Source: Trujillonella endophytica (lineage in GTDB: Bacteria; Actinomycetota; Actinomycetes; Mycobacteriales; Geodermatophilaceae). Taken from it: a DNA stretch of 64,000 nucleotides. The notes under the pieces were generated by a model that saw nothing but the letters and a program-made list of their open reading frames with translations, searched no databases and was not told the origin of the DNA. The stretch is from contig NZ_JABGCI010000002.1 in NCBI RefSeq assembly GCF_019799905.1, forward strand, positions 558,001-622,000, given 5' to 3'. Shown here in pieces: positions 28,325 through 36,928 of the stretch. The position numbers were made by a program, and so were the translations under genes. Positions within the stretch are counted from its first letter, which is position 1; the number at the start of each line of letters is the position of its first letter.

Positions 28325-29506
28325 TCAGCCCCGCTCGGCGGGCAGTCGCAGGGCCACGGTGAGGGCCTCGATGGCGATCTGCGGTTTCACGTTCTGCTCC
28401 AGCGCCGTCCGGCAGGCGAGGACGGCGTCGATCCGCCGCAGGGCGCCCTCGGCACCGAGGCGGGCCGCGAGGTCCTCGGCGTCGGCCCGCCGGTCGGGAT
28501 GGGCCAGCGGCGGCGCCTGTCCCCCCGCCTCCCGGACCGCCGCGAGCACCAGCGCGTCGCGGTAGAGCGCCGCCAGGTCGACCAGCGCGCGGTCGAGCGA
28601 GTCACGTCCCAGACGGGTGGCGCGCGACTTCTGCCGCTTCTCCAGCTCCTTGAGCTGGCCGGCTCCGCGGCTGGCGGCGGCGACCCCCGGCCCCCGGGCG
28701 CCCACCCCCAGGCTCGTCTTGACCGCCTCCGTCTCGGCACCGTCCAGCGCGGCACTGGCCTGGTCGGACTCCTCCTTCGCGGCGGCGACGAGGTCGTCGG
28801 CGGCGTTGAAGCAGGCGGCCAGCGAGACCAGCGACAGCGGCACGTCGAGCACGGCCTTGCGGGACAGCCGGGCGCCCTCGTCCCGGGCCAGGTGCCGGGC
28901 CCGGCCGACGTGCCCGCCCGAGGCCGCGGCGGCCCAGGAGGCCATCGCGGGATCGACGTCGTCCCGGCGGACCAGCACGTCGGCGATCGCCTCGACCGGT
29001 GGCGTGCGCAGACCGACCACGCGGCACCGGGACCGGATGGTCACCATGATGTCGTCGGGGTGCAGGCTCGGCGTGCAGAGCATGACGACGGTGCGCGGCG
29101 GGGGCTCCTCGAGCATCTTGAGGACGGCGTTGGCCGCGTGCTCGGTCATCCGGTCGGCGTCCTCGACCACGATCACCTGCCAGCGCCCCTGCGACGGCGC
29201 ACGCCCGGCGACCCGCACCAGCTCGCGGGCCTCCTTGGCACCGATCGACAGCCCGTCGGGGACGATCACCGCGACGTCGGCGTGGGTGCCGGCCAGCACG
29301 GTGCGGCAGGCGTGGCAGGTGCCGTCGCCGCCTGCGGGGCACTGCAGGGCGGCGGCGAAGGCGCGCGCGGCGACCGACCGCCCCGATCCCGGCGGACCGG
29401 TGAACAGCCAGGCGTGCGTCATCGCGGTCGGGTCCTCGATGGCCCCCCGCAGCACCGCGACCACCTCGTCCTGGCCGACCAGGCCGGCCCAGACCCCCTC
29501 GGTCAC
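28325..29506 (-). CDS. holB: DNA polymerase III subunit delta'
   Basis: A 393-residue clamp-loader subunit. The AAA+ N-domain has LVGQDEVVAVLRGAI, P-loop GPPGSGRS, a zinc-binding segment (LQCPAGGDGTCHACRTV), the VVEDADRMTEHAANAVLKMLEEPPP helix (Walker B/sensor region) and TIRSRCRVV (sensor 1/SRC). The P-loop Lys is Arg (GSGRS), as is common in delta' subunits, which do not hydrolyse ATP. The GTG start overlaps the tmk stop as GTGA. Confidence 0.95.
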   Translation of the reverse strand: MTEGVWAGLVGQDEVVAVLRGAIEDPTAMTHAWLFTGPPGSGRSVAARAFAAALQCPAGGDGTCHACRTVLAGTHADVAVIVPDGLSIGAKEARELVRVAGRAPSQGRWQVIVVEDADRMTEHAANAVLKMLEEPPPRTVVMLCTPSLHPDDIMVTIRSRCRVVGLRTPPVEAIADVLVRRDDVDPAMASWAAAASGGHVGRARHLARDEGARLSRKAVLDVPLSLVSLAACFNAADDLVAAAKEESDQASAALDGAETEAVKTSLGVGARGPGVAAASRGAGQLKELEKRQKSRATRLGRDSLDRALVDLAALYRDALVLAAVREAGGQAPPLAHPDRRADAEDLAARLGAEGALRRIDAVLACRTALEQNVKPQIAIEALTVALRLPAERG

Positions 29507-30198
29507 GGCGTGCCCGCCGGGGCCAGCAGCGCGGCCACGCGGTCGCGGATGTCGTCGGCGAGCTCCGCGGCGGGACGGGTGGCGTCCAGCACGAGGTAGC
29601 GGTGCGGCTCGGCGCCGGCCAGCTCGAGGAAGGTCTGCCGGACCCGCTCGTGGAAGTCGAGGGACTCGGCCTCCATGCGGTCGGCGGCCGCCCGGCCGCG
29701 GGCGCGGGCCAGCCCCGTCGCCGGTGGGAGGTCGAGCAGCACGGTCAGGTCGGGGACCAGCCCCTCGGTCGCCCACCGGGAGAGCGCGGCGACCTCCTCG
29801 CGCGGGATCGCCCGGCCTGCGCCCTGGTAGGCCAGCGAGCTGTCGACGTAGCGGTCGGTGACCACCACCTCCCCGGCGGCCAGGGCCGGGCGCAGGACGG
29901 CCTGGGCGTGCTGCGCGCGGTCGGCGGCGTACAGCAGTGCCTCGGCGCGCGGGCTCAGCGCCAGGTCGGCGCGGTCGAGCAGGAGCTGCCGGACCAGGAC
30001 CCCTGCCGGGGTGTCCCCCGGCTCGAACGTCGCCCGCGCACGGTGGCCCGCGCCGGTGAGCCACTCGGTGAGCGCCCGCACCTGGGTGGACTTGCCCGCT
30101 CCCTCCCCGCCCTCGAAGGCGAGGAGGAGACCGGTGCGCTCGGCGGTGGGGATGGTCTGCTCCGGGGGTCGAGCGGGCGGGACGCGCGCCGACGGCAG
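29503..30198 (-). CDS. tmk: Thymidylate kinase (start codon uncertain)
   Basis: Phosphorylates dTMP to dTDP. The core shows FEGGEGAGKSTQVRAL, ATFEPGDTPAG, VVTDRYVDSSLAYQGAGR, DLTVLLDLPPATGLAR and DRMEAESLDFHERVRQTFLEL. The start is a problem. Between the P-loop and the tam gene there is no in-frame ATG, GTG or TTG; the only near-start is CTG at 30196-30198, used here provisionally. It would give about 20 extra residues (VPPARPPEQTIPTAE) before the usual beginning. The end overlaps holB as GTGA. Identity is secure, the 5' end is not. Confidence 0.85.
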   Translation of the reverse strand: MPSARVPPARPPEQTIPTAERTGLLLAFEGGEGAGKSTQVRALTEWLTGAGHRARATFEPGDTPAGVLVRQLLLDRADLALSPRAEALLYAADRAQHAQAVLRPALAAGEVVVTDRYVDSSLAYQGAGRAIPREEVAALSRWATEGLVPDLTVLLDLPPATGLARARGRAAADRMEAESLDFHERVRQTFLELAGAEPHRYLVLDATRPAAELADDIRDRVAALLAPAGTP

Positions 30199-30252
30199 CC
30201 GGTCGCGCGGGCGCCACGCTACCGGCCGGGGACGACGCTCCCGGTGCGCTCG

Positions 30253-30258
30253 TAGGGT
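30253..30258 (+). promoter_or_regulatory. -10 element of leaderless tam
   Basis: TAGGGT ends seven bases before the GTG of tam and no ribosome site lies between, so transcription probably begins at the start codon. Confidence 0.45.
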
Positions 30259-30265
30259 CGGCGCC

Positions 30266-31093
30266 GTGACCGGACCCGATGCGTGCGCCGCGGCCTGGGA
30301 CCCGGCGCAGTACCTGCGCTTCGGCGACGAGCGGGCCCGTCCGTTCACCGACCTGATGAGCCGGGTGCCGGCGACGGATCCGCGGGTCGTGGTCGACCTC
30401 GGCTGCGGCGAGGGGGCGCTGACCGCGTCGCTGGCCCGGCGCTGGCCGGCCGCGCGGGTCACCGGCGTGGACTCCTCCGCCGAGATGCTCGCCGCCGCGT
30501 CGGGACACGCCGTCCCGGGGCGGGTCTCCTTCGTCGCCGGGGACGTGCGGGACTGGCGACCGGACGAGCCCGTCGACGTCCTGGTCACCAACGCCGTCCT
30601 GCACTGGGTCCCCGGTCACGAGGAGCTGCTGCGACGCTGGGCCGGGGCCCTGGCGCCCGGCGGCCGGCTGGCGCTCCAGGTGCCGGGCAACTCCGGCGCA
30701 CCGACGCACCGGCTGCTGGCCGACCTGTGCACCTCCCCGGAGTGGGCGGACCGGCTGGCGGGAGCCGCGCCTCCCGAGGCCCCGGTCCTCTCCCCCGCGG
30801 GGTACCTGGGCGTGCTGGAGGAGGCCGGCCTGCGGGCCGAGGCCTGGGAGACGACGTACCTGCACGTGCTGAGCGGGCCGGACCCGGTGCTCGGCTGGGT
30901 GCGCAGCACCGTGCTGCGCCCGGTGCTCGCCCACCTCGACGACGCCGCTGCCGGGGAGCTGACCTCCGCCTACGCCGCGGCGCTGCGGGCGGCCTATCCG
31001 CAGCGGCCGGACGGGACGACGGTGCTGCCGTTCCGCCGGGTCTTCGCCGTCGGCGCCCGCGAGGGCGGGGGTCCGACCGGCTCGAGGCGGTAG
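30266..31093 (+). CDS. tam: Trans-aconitate 2-methyltransferase
   Basis: A 275-residue class I SAM methyltransferase. The opening AWDPAQYLRFGDERARPFTDLMSRVP is the Tam family signature. The SAM pocket is VVDLGCGEGALTASLA (motif I), followed by VTGVDSSAEML, FVAGDVRDW and VTNAVLHWVPGHEELL. Tam methylates trans-aconitate, an inhibitor formed from cis-aconitate, sparing aconitase. It is divergent from tmk, and its last 100 bases overlap a convergent methyltransferase gene. Confidence 0.92.
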   Translation: MTGPDACAAAWDPAQYLRFGDERARPFTDLMSRVPATDPRVVVDLGCGEGALTASLARRWPAARVTGVDSSAEMLAAASGHAVPGRVSFVAGDVRDWRPDEPVDVLVTNAVLHWVPGHEELLRRWAGALAPGGRLALQVPGNSGAPTHRLLADLCTSPEWADRLAGAAPPEAPVLSPAGYLGVLEEAGLRAEAWETTYLHVLSGPDPVLGWVRSTVLRPVLAHLDDAAAGELTSAYAAALRAAYPQRPDGTTVLPFRRVFAVGAREGGGPTGSRR

Positions 31094-31833
31094 GCGTCGG
31101 TGCGGTGGGGCAGCTCGAGCACGGACCGGCCGCGGGTGTCGGGGTGGCGGGCCAGCAGGTCGCGCAGGCCGGACAGGAAGGCCTCCCGCTCCGCGTCGTC
31201 CATGGTGGCGACGTAGCTACGGGTCCCGATGCCGCCGACCACCTGCTCGGGGGTGACCCGCTGCACGACCGCCGACCGCGCGTGCACGACCCGCGCCGGG
31301 AGGGCCTGCGCGAACGCGTCGACGACGCCTTGGTCGGCCTCGTGCCCGCGGGCCTCGGCGGCGAGCGCCTCCCCCAGCGCGCGGACCCAGGGCACCTCCT
31401 CGTCGCGGGTGTTCCACACGAACCCGACGGCGCCGCCCGGGGCGAGCACCCGCCGCAGCTCGACGGCCGCCCGCTCGGGGTGGAACCAGTGCGCCGCCTG
31501 GCCGGCGACCACCGCGTCGACTGAGCCGTCGGGCACGGGGATCGCCTCGGCCCCGCCGGTCGCCGTCCGGACCTGCGGCAGGCGGGCCCGCAGCTGCGCC
31601 AGCATCTCCGGCGAGGGGTCGACGGCGACCACCTCGTGCCCGGCGGCCAGCAGCACCTCGGTGAGCAGCCCGGTGCCGGCGCCCAGGTCGAGCACCCGCA
31701 GCGGGCGGACGCCGAGCAGGAAGGGCACCACGTCGGCCGGGTAGCCCGGCCGGAGCGCGGCGTAGTCGGCCGCGACCGACCCGAACGACGTGCGGCGCGC
31801 CTGCCAGGCGACCGGGTCCAGCGAGTCGGTCAC
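30994..31833 (-). CDS. Class I SAM-dependent methyltransferase
   Basis: A 279-residue methyltransferase with FGSVAADYAALRPGYP at the N-terminus, motif I VLDLGAGTGLLTEVLLAAGHEVVAVDPSPEML, AEAIPVPDGSVDAVVAGQAAHWF and ELRRVLAPGGAVGFVWNTRD. It resembles the group often annotated as ubiquinone/menaquinone-type or small-molecule methyltransferases; the substrate is unknown. It starts seven bases after topA, so the two are probably co-transcribed. The last ~30 residues (Pro/Arg/Ser-rich, lacking similarity) lie antisense to the 3' end of tam, suggesting stop-codon loss and read-through. Confidence 0.88.
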   Translation of the reverse strand: MTDSLDPVAWQARRTSFGSVAADYAALRPGYPADVVPFLLGVRPLRVLDLGAGTGLLTEVLLAAGHEVVAVDPSPEMLAQLRARLPQVRTATGGAEAIPVPDGSVDAVVAGQAAHWFHPERAAVELRRVLAPGGAVGFVWNTRDEEVPWVRALGEALAAEARGHEADQGVVDAFAQALPARVVHARSAVVQRVTPEQVVGGIGTRSYVATMDDAEREAFLSGLRDLLARHPDTRGRSVLELPHRTDAYRLEPVGPPPSRAPTAKTRRNGSTVVPSGRCG

Positions 31834-31840
31834 GGCCGGC

Positions 31841-34732
31841 TCAGGCGAGCGGTACCGCGTCCGCGGCCGGGGCTGCCTTCTTCTTCGCCGGCGCCCGCTT
31901 GGCCGCCGTCGTCTTCTTGGCGGCCGTCTTCTTCGCGGCCGAGCTCTTCGCGGCCGTCGTCTTCTTCGTGGCCTTCTTCTTCGTGGCCGCCGGGCGGCTG
32001 CGCCGGTCGGCGAGGAGCTCGGCGGCGCGCTCGAGGGTGATGCTCTCGACGTCGTCGCCCTTGCGGAGGCTGGCGTTGGTCTCGCCGTCGGTCACGTACG
32101 GCCCGAACCGCCCCTCGCGCACGGTGACCGCACCCTCGGTGACCGGGTCGTTGCCCAGCTCCTTGAGCGGCGCCTTGGCCGCGGCGCGGCCGCGCTGCTT
32201 GGGCTGGGCGAAGATCGCCAGCGCCTCCTCGAGCGTGACGGTGAACAGCTTGTCCTCGCCCTCGATCGAGCGGGAGTCGCTGCCCTTCTTCAGGTAGGGC
32301 CCGTAGCGGCCGTTGAGCGCCTGGATCTCCTCGCCGTCGGGCGCGACGCCGACGGTGCGCGGCAGGCTGAGCAGCTTGAGCGCGTCCTCCAGCGTGACCG
32401 TCTCCGGGGCCATCGAGGACAGGAGGCTCCCGGTGCGCGGCGCCTCCTTGCTCCCCTCGGGGACGACGGTGGTGACGTAGGGGCCGTAGCGGCCGGCCTT
32501 GACGACGACCGGCAGGCCGGACTCGGGGTCGGTGCCCAGCTCGCGGTCGCTGGAGGGGGCGGCCAGCAGCTCGGCGACCTTCTCCTCGGTGAGCTCGTCG
32601 GGGGCGAGGTCCTCGGGGATGCTGACCCGCGCGCCGTCCTCGCCCGCCTGGAGGTAGGGGCCGTAGCGACCCACCCGGACGACCACCGGCTCGCCCGCGG
32701 GACCGGTGGCCCGCAGCGGGATGGAGTTGACGCCGCGGGCGTCGATCTCCTCCAGCCGCTGGCCGATGACCTGCTTGAGGCCACCGGAGCGGGCGATCGC
32801 ACCGGCGTGCCCGCCCTCGCCGCCGAAGTAGAACTCGCTGAGCCAGGTGACCCGCTGCAGGGTGCCGCCGGCGATCTCGTCGAGCTCCTCCTCCAGGGAG
32901 GCGGTGAAGTCGTAGTCGACGAGCTGGGCGAAGTGCTGCTCCAGGAGGTTCACCACGGCGAAGGCGACGAAGGAGGGCACCAGTGCGGCGCCCTTCTTCC
33001 AGACGTACCCGCGGTCCTGGATGGTCTGCATGATCGACGCGTAGGTCGACGGCCGGCCGATGCCCAGCTCCTCCAGCCGCGCCACCAGGCTCGGCTCGGT
33101 GTAGCGGGACGGCGGCGAGGTGGTGTGGCCCTTGGCGTCCAGCTCGCGGGTGTCCAGCTGCTGACCGCGCTCGACGCGGGGCAGCCGGCGCTCGGCGTCG
33201 TCGCTGCCGTGGTCGTCGTCGGCGCCGGCGGCGCTGCCCTCGTCGCGGGACTCGACGTAGGCACGCAGGAAGCCGGGGAAGGTGATGGTGCGGCCGCTGG
33301 CGGTGAACTCGACGGCCTCGTCGGTGGCGCTGCGGCCGGCCAGGCGGATGCTCACGGTCTGCCCGACGGCGTCGGCCATCTGCGAGGCGACCGTGCGCTG
33401 CCAGATCAGCTCGTAGAGCCGGAACTCGTCGCGGGCGAGCTGACCGGCGAGCTGGCCGGGGGTGCGGAAGCTGTCCCCGGCGGGGCGGATGGCCTCGTGC
33501 GCCTCCTGCGCGCCCTTGGACTTCTTCGCGTAGCGGCGGGCCTCGGCCGGCACGTAGGCGTCGCCGTAGAGCTCCCGGGCCTGGGTGCGCGCGGCGTTGA
33601 TGGCCTCGTTCGACAGGTTCGTCGAGTCGGTGCGCATGTACGTGATGTGGCCGTTCTCGTACAGCCGCTGCGCCACCCGCATGACCTGCGCCGAGGACCA
33701 GCCCAGCTTGCGGCCGGCCTCCATCTGCAGGGTGGAGGTGGTGAACGGTGCGTACGGCCGACGCCGGTAGGGCTTCTCGTCGACCCTGCTGACGGTGACC
33801 TGCCGGCCCTCCAGCCGGGCGGCCAGCCCCCGCGCCCCGGCCTCGTCGAGGTGTACGACCTCGCCGGTGACCCGCCCGGTGGCGGGGTCGAAGTCGCGGC
33901 CGGTGGCGACGCGGCTGTCGTCGACGCTCACCAGCTTCGCGCGCAGCGTCGTCGGCTCGCCCTCGTCGGTGCCGGCGGCGCGGCCGGGGACGGCGAACGT
34001 GCCCTCCAGCGACCAGTAGTCCGCGGCGTGGAAGCGCATCCGCTCCCGCTCACGCTCGACGACGATGCGGGTGGCCACGGACTGCACCCGGCCGGCCGAG
34101 AGCTTGGGGAGCACCTTCTTCCACAGCACGGGGCTGACCTCGTACCCGTAGAGCCGGTCGAGGATGCGGCGGGTCTCCTGGGCGTCGACCAGCGCGGTGT
34201 CCAGCTCGCGCGGGTTGGCGACGGCGCGGGCGATCGCCTCGGGGGTGATCTCGTGGAAGACCATCCGGCGGACCGGGACACGGGGCTTGAGGGTGTCGAC
34301 CAGGTGCCAGGCGATCGCCTCGCCCTCGCGGTCCTCATCGGTGGCGAGGTAGACCTCGCTCGCCTCCTTCACCAGCTGCTTGAGCCGGCTGACCTGCTGC
34401 TTGCGGTCGGGACTGACCACGTAGAGCGGCTCGAAGGCGCTGTCGACGTTCACGCCGAGCCGGGCCCAGGACGCTCCCTTGTGCTCGGCCGGGACGTCGG
34501 CGGCGTTGCGCGGCAGGTCACGGATGTGCCCGACGCTGGCCTCGACGACGTAGCCGGCGCCCAGGTACCCGGCGATCTTGTTCGCCTTCGTCGGCGACTC
34601 CACGATGACCAGCGGTCGACCACCGGCCGCGGCGGTGCGGCGGCGGGAGGGCGTGCGGGTCCCGCCGGCGGTCTCGGCCGCGGCCTCGCTGGCGGTCTCG
34701 GTGCCGGTCTTCGCGGTCTTCGTGGGGGGCAC
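31841..34732 (-). CDS. topA: DNA topoisomerase I
   Basis: A 963-residue type IA enzyme that relaxes negative supercoils. The TOPRIM domain has PLVIVESPTKANKIAGYLG and the acidic LATDEDREGEAIAWHL. The DNA-cleaving Tyr is in HITYMRTDSTNLS, with LSAGRVQSVATRIV and RPSTYASIMQTI nearby. The C-terminal third contains about four GRYGPYL-type topoisomerase repeats instead of zinc fingers, then a Lys/Ala-rich tail (AKKTAAKKTTAAKRAP), as in other actinobacterial TopA, which aids processivity. GTG 34730-34732 has CAGGAGC upstream; an N-terminal extension to 34912 was rejected. Confidence 0.97.
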   Translation of the reverse strand: MPPTKTAKTGTETASEAAAETAGGTRTPSRRRTAAAGGRPLVIVESPTKANKIAGYLGAGYVVEASVGHIRDLPRNAADVPAEHKGASWARLGVNVDSAFEPLYVVSPDRKQQVSRLKQLVKEASEVYLATDEDREGEAIAWHLVDTLKPRVPVRRMVFHEITPEAIARAVANPRELDTALVDAQETRRILDRLYGYEVSPVLWKKVLPKLSAGRVQSVATRIVVERERERMRFHAADYWSLEGTFAVPGRAAGTDEGEPTTLRAKLVSVDDSRVATGRDFDPATGRVTGEVVHLDEAGARGLAARLEGRQVTVSRVDEKPYRRRPYAPFTTSTLQMEAGRKLGWSSAQVMRVAQRLYENGHITYMRTDSTNLSNEAINAARTQARELYGDAYVPAEARRYAKKSKGAQEAHEAIRPAGDSFRTPGQLAGQLARDEFRLYELIWQRTVASQMADAVGQTVSIRLAGRSATDEAVEFTASGRTITFPGFLRAYVESRDEGSAAGADDDHGSDDAERRLPRVERGQQLDTRELDAKGHTTSPPSRYTEPSLVARLEELGIGRPSTYASIMQTIQDRGYVWKKGAALVPSFVAFAVVNLLEQHFAQLVDYDFTASLEEELDEIAGGTLQRVTWLSEFYFGGEGGHAGAIARSGGLKQVIGQRLEEIDARGVNSIPLRATGPAGEPVVVRVGRYGPYLQAGEDGARVSIPEDLAPDELTEEKVAELLAAPSSDRELGTDPESGLPVVVKAGRYGPYVTTVVPEGSKEAPRTGSLLSSMAPETVTLEDALKLLSLPRTVGVAPDGEEIQALNGRYGPYLKKGSDSRSIEGEDKLFTVTLEEALAIFAQPKQRGRAAAKAPLKELGNDPVTEGAVTVREGRFGPYVTDGETNASLRKGDDVESITLERAAELLADRRSRPAATKKKATKKTTAAKSSAAKKTAAKKTTAAKRAPAKKKAAPAADAVPLA

Positions 34733-34908
34733 GGTGCTCCTGTCGGTGGTGCTCTGGCTGCGGGCGCCGGCGTCACGACGCCGGATCACTCGTCCGCCCT
34801 CGGCGACGCCACGGTAGGCCACGACCCCGATACGACACCGGGTGGCGACCGTGCGTGGGCGTGCCGACACCTCCTCCAATGGACGACGCGGGGCGGGTGT
34901 TCCCCGTC

Positions 34909-36444
34909 TCACCCGTCATGGGTGCCGGCCACCACCTCCCCGACCGCGGACAGGGTCGGCCGGTCCTCGTCGTAGTAGTCGCCGTGCGTCATGTCCGCCT
35001 CGGTGGGCAGGGACACGGCGTCCAGCGGGGAGTCCGGGTCCCAGGTCTGGACGCCGTGGACCTCCAGGTAGGTGACGACGTCGAGGCCGCCGGAGGCCTC
35101 GTAGATCTCGCCGGCCTCCATGCCCGCCTCGTCGTTGTCGATGCCCGGGCTGCCCAGCAGCACGACCGCGTCGGCGGCGAGCTCCCCCTCGGCATCGGCG
35201 GCCCGGTCGGTGACCACCGTGCCGTAGCTGTGCGCCACGACCGACACCCTCGCCGGGTCGTGTGCGCGGCCGGCCGCGAGGCCGTCGAGCGCCCGGTCCA
35301 GCGCGGGCCCGCCGGTCCGCGCCGCCTCTCCACCGATACCGAGGACGGGGTTCACCGGCGGGCGGTAGCCGAACCAGGCCACGGTGGCGACGGCCAGTGC
35401 CGGCGCGGCCGCGACCGCCGCGTCGGCCACCGCCGCCGCGTCGTCGGCGACGTCGTCCAGCTCCTCGATCGGGTCGTTGCCGACCCCCGGGACGACGAGT
35501 CCGACGGCGTCGGCGGTGTCGAGGTCGCCGATCGACAGCGCGACGAGCTCGTGCTCCGGGGAGAACCGGTAGAGCTGCACCACCTCTCCGGCCGCCTCGC
35601 GCGCCTCGATCTCGTTCGCCGTGGCCCGCGCCACCGGGAAGGCGGGATCCCCGGGCAGCACCCCGTCGAGGAGGAGGCGGTTCGCCCGGTCACGCGCCCA
35701 CGCGGGCACGCCGTCGAGCATCCCGACGAGCGCCGGTTCGCGCTCGATCCAGCCGCGCCGCTGCGCCTCGGGCATGGCCGCCCACCAGGCCGCCACACCC
35801 GGTGGATGGAGCGGAGGTGGCCCCGGCAGCACGACGCCGGCGGCACCGGCGCTCGCGGTCAGGTCGTGGAAGCCGGCCGGGGCCAGCCCCCCGACCACCC
35901 CCACGCTCCCGAGGGCGGCGACCGCGTCGGCCGCAGCCCGGGCGGCCAGCCCCGCCAGGTCCAGCGCCCGCGCAGCCGTCTCGGCCGCACGGACCGCAGC
36001 CGCGGCCTGCTCGGCGATCACGGCGTACTGCTGCGTGAGGGCCTCGGCCGGATCGGGTGACGGGCCGAGTGGCACCTCCGGCAGGGGCCCTGGCACCCCG
36101 CGCTCGTCCAGGACGACCGGGACCGCCGCCGCGGCCGCCCGCGCCTCCCCGGCCAGCTCGGTCGCGGTCCCGGCCGCGGCCACCATCAGCTCGGCGTCGG
36201 CGAGTGACCGCGTCAGCGCAGCGGTCACCTCGGTGACGACGCCGGAGATCCGCACCAGGGTCCCGGCGGCCACCAGACCGGCGTCGCCCGACCAGCACTC
36301 GGTGATCTCGAGCGTGCGCCCGACGTCCTCCACCCGTGCCCGCCAGGTCACCAGCCGCTCGCCGACCACGCCCAGCGTGCCGACCGCGTTCCGCAGCAGC
36401 GCGACGTCCCACGACGCGACGGCCGACAGCCCCGAGGCGCTCAC
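34909..36444 (-). CDS. DUF1023 alpha/beta hydrolase with N-terminal WXG-like helical domain
   Basis: A 511-residue protein. Residues 1-200 are Ala/Val-rich helices with a W51-S-G53 turn (TECWSGDAG), reminiscent of WXG/LXG effector N-domains. The C-terminal DUF1023 hydrolase has FSPEHELVALSIGDLDTADAVGLVVPGVG, a nucleophile elbow VSVVAHSYGTVVTDRA, and a later LLGSPGIDND and acidic/His segment MTHGDYYDE. No signal peptide is seen. The GTG start overlaps the stop of a small WXG-type protein (GTGA), so the two are co-translated. A lipase or esterase delivered by type VII secretion is my inference; the substrate is unknown. Confidence 0.82.
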   Translation of the reverse strand: MSASGLSAVASWDVALLRNAVGTLGVVGERLVTWRARVEDVGRTLEITECWSGDAGLVAAGTLVRISGVVTEVTAALTRSLADAELMVAAAGTATELAGEARAAAAAVPVVLDERGVPGPLPEVPLGPSPDPAEALTQQYAVIAEQAAAAVRAAETAARALDLAGLAARAAADAVAALGSVGVVGGLAPAGFHDLTASAGAAGVVLPGPPPLHPPGVAAWWAAMPEAQRRGWIEREPALVGMLDGVPAWARDRANRLLLDGVLPGDPAFPVARATANEIEAREAAGEVVQLYRFSPEHELVALSIGDLDTADAVGLVVPGVGNDPIEELDDVADDAAAVADAAVAAAPALAVATVAWFGYRPPVNPVLGIGGEAARTGGPALDRALDGLAAGRAHDPARVSVVAHSYGTVVTDRAADAEGELAADAVVLLGSPGIDNDEAGMEAGEIYEASGGLDVVTYLEVHGVQTWDPDSPLDAVSLPTEADMTHGDYYDEDRPTLSAVGEVVAGTHDG

Positions 36445-36758
36445 GGGACCGGGAGTCCGGCCCGCGCGTACAGCACGCGATCGGACAGGGCCGCGTCCGC
36501 CAGGCGGTACGAGTGCACGGCGTCACGCAGGGTGCCGGCCACCGCGCCGGTCCCCCGCGCGAGCAGGTCGATGACCCCTGCCCAGCCGGTCCCCAGCTGA
36601 CCGGCGGCCACGGCGGTGTCGCCGTCGACGGCGGTGGCCAGGGTGTGGGTCGCCGATCGGCAGAGTTCTCCCTCCGCGGCGAGCTCCGCGGCGAGCGCGG
36701 CCAGTTCGTCCGCGAGGTCCTGGACGGCATGGAGCTGGACGGAGACGGTGACGGACAC
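36441..36758 (-). CDS. Small WXG100-like protein coupled to the DUF1023 hydrolase
   Basis: A 105-residue protein predicted as two helices around a W59-A-G61 turn. Y84-R-L-A-D88 follows, matching the YxxxD/E secretion motif of type VII substrates in its spacing after the second helix. There is one Cys (33). The GTG (36756-36758) follows a GGGAGGT ribosome site. It overlaps the hydrolase gene, so a heterodimer resembling EsxA-type partner plus effector is likely. No ESX core genes are in the window. Confidence 0.75.
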   Translation of the reverse strand: MSVTVSVQLHAVQDLADELAALAAELAAEGELCRSATHTLATAVDGDTAVAAGQLGTGWAGVIDLLARGTGAVAGTLRDAVHSYRLADAALSDRVLYARAGLPVP

Positions 36759-36881
36759 GCGGTGACCTCCCGGCGGGTGGAGCCGGCCTCCTCGGACCGA
36801 CGCCGCGGCACGTTAGGGAGGAGTGCCCCCACGGGGCCGTCCGTCGTCCACACCGGGCGGTTCCGTCCACAACCCACCACG

Positions 36882-36921
36882 CCCCGGTCCTGCGGCGCTC
36901 TCGACGCCGCAGGATCCGGGG
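36882..36921 (-). terminator. Terminator after hppA
   Basis: Arms 36882-36897 and 36905-36921 pair over about sixteen bases with one bulged T and a seven-base loop, eight bases past the hppA stop. Confidence 0.7.
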
Positions 36922-36928
36922 CGTGGCA

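Noticed and set aside
31917-31990. Repetitive DNA near the end of topA as a possible mobile element
   Set aside because: It encodes the Lys/Ala-rich tail usual for actinobacterial topoisomerase I.
31790-34975. Very long open frame on the plus strand opposite topA
   Set aside because: It mirrors topA codon for codon. High third-position GC removes antisense stops, the translation has no recognisable domain, and topA accounts for the region.
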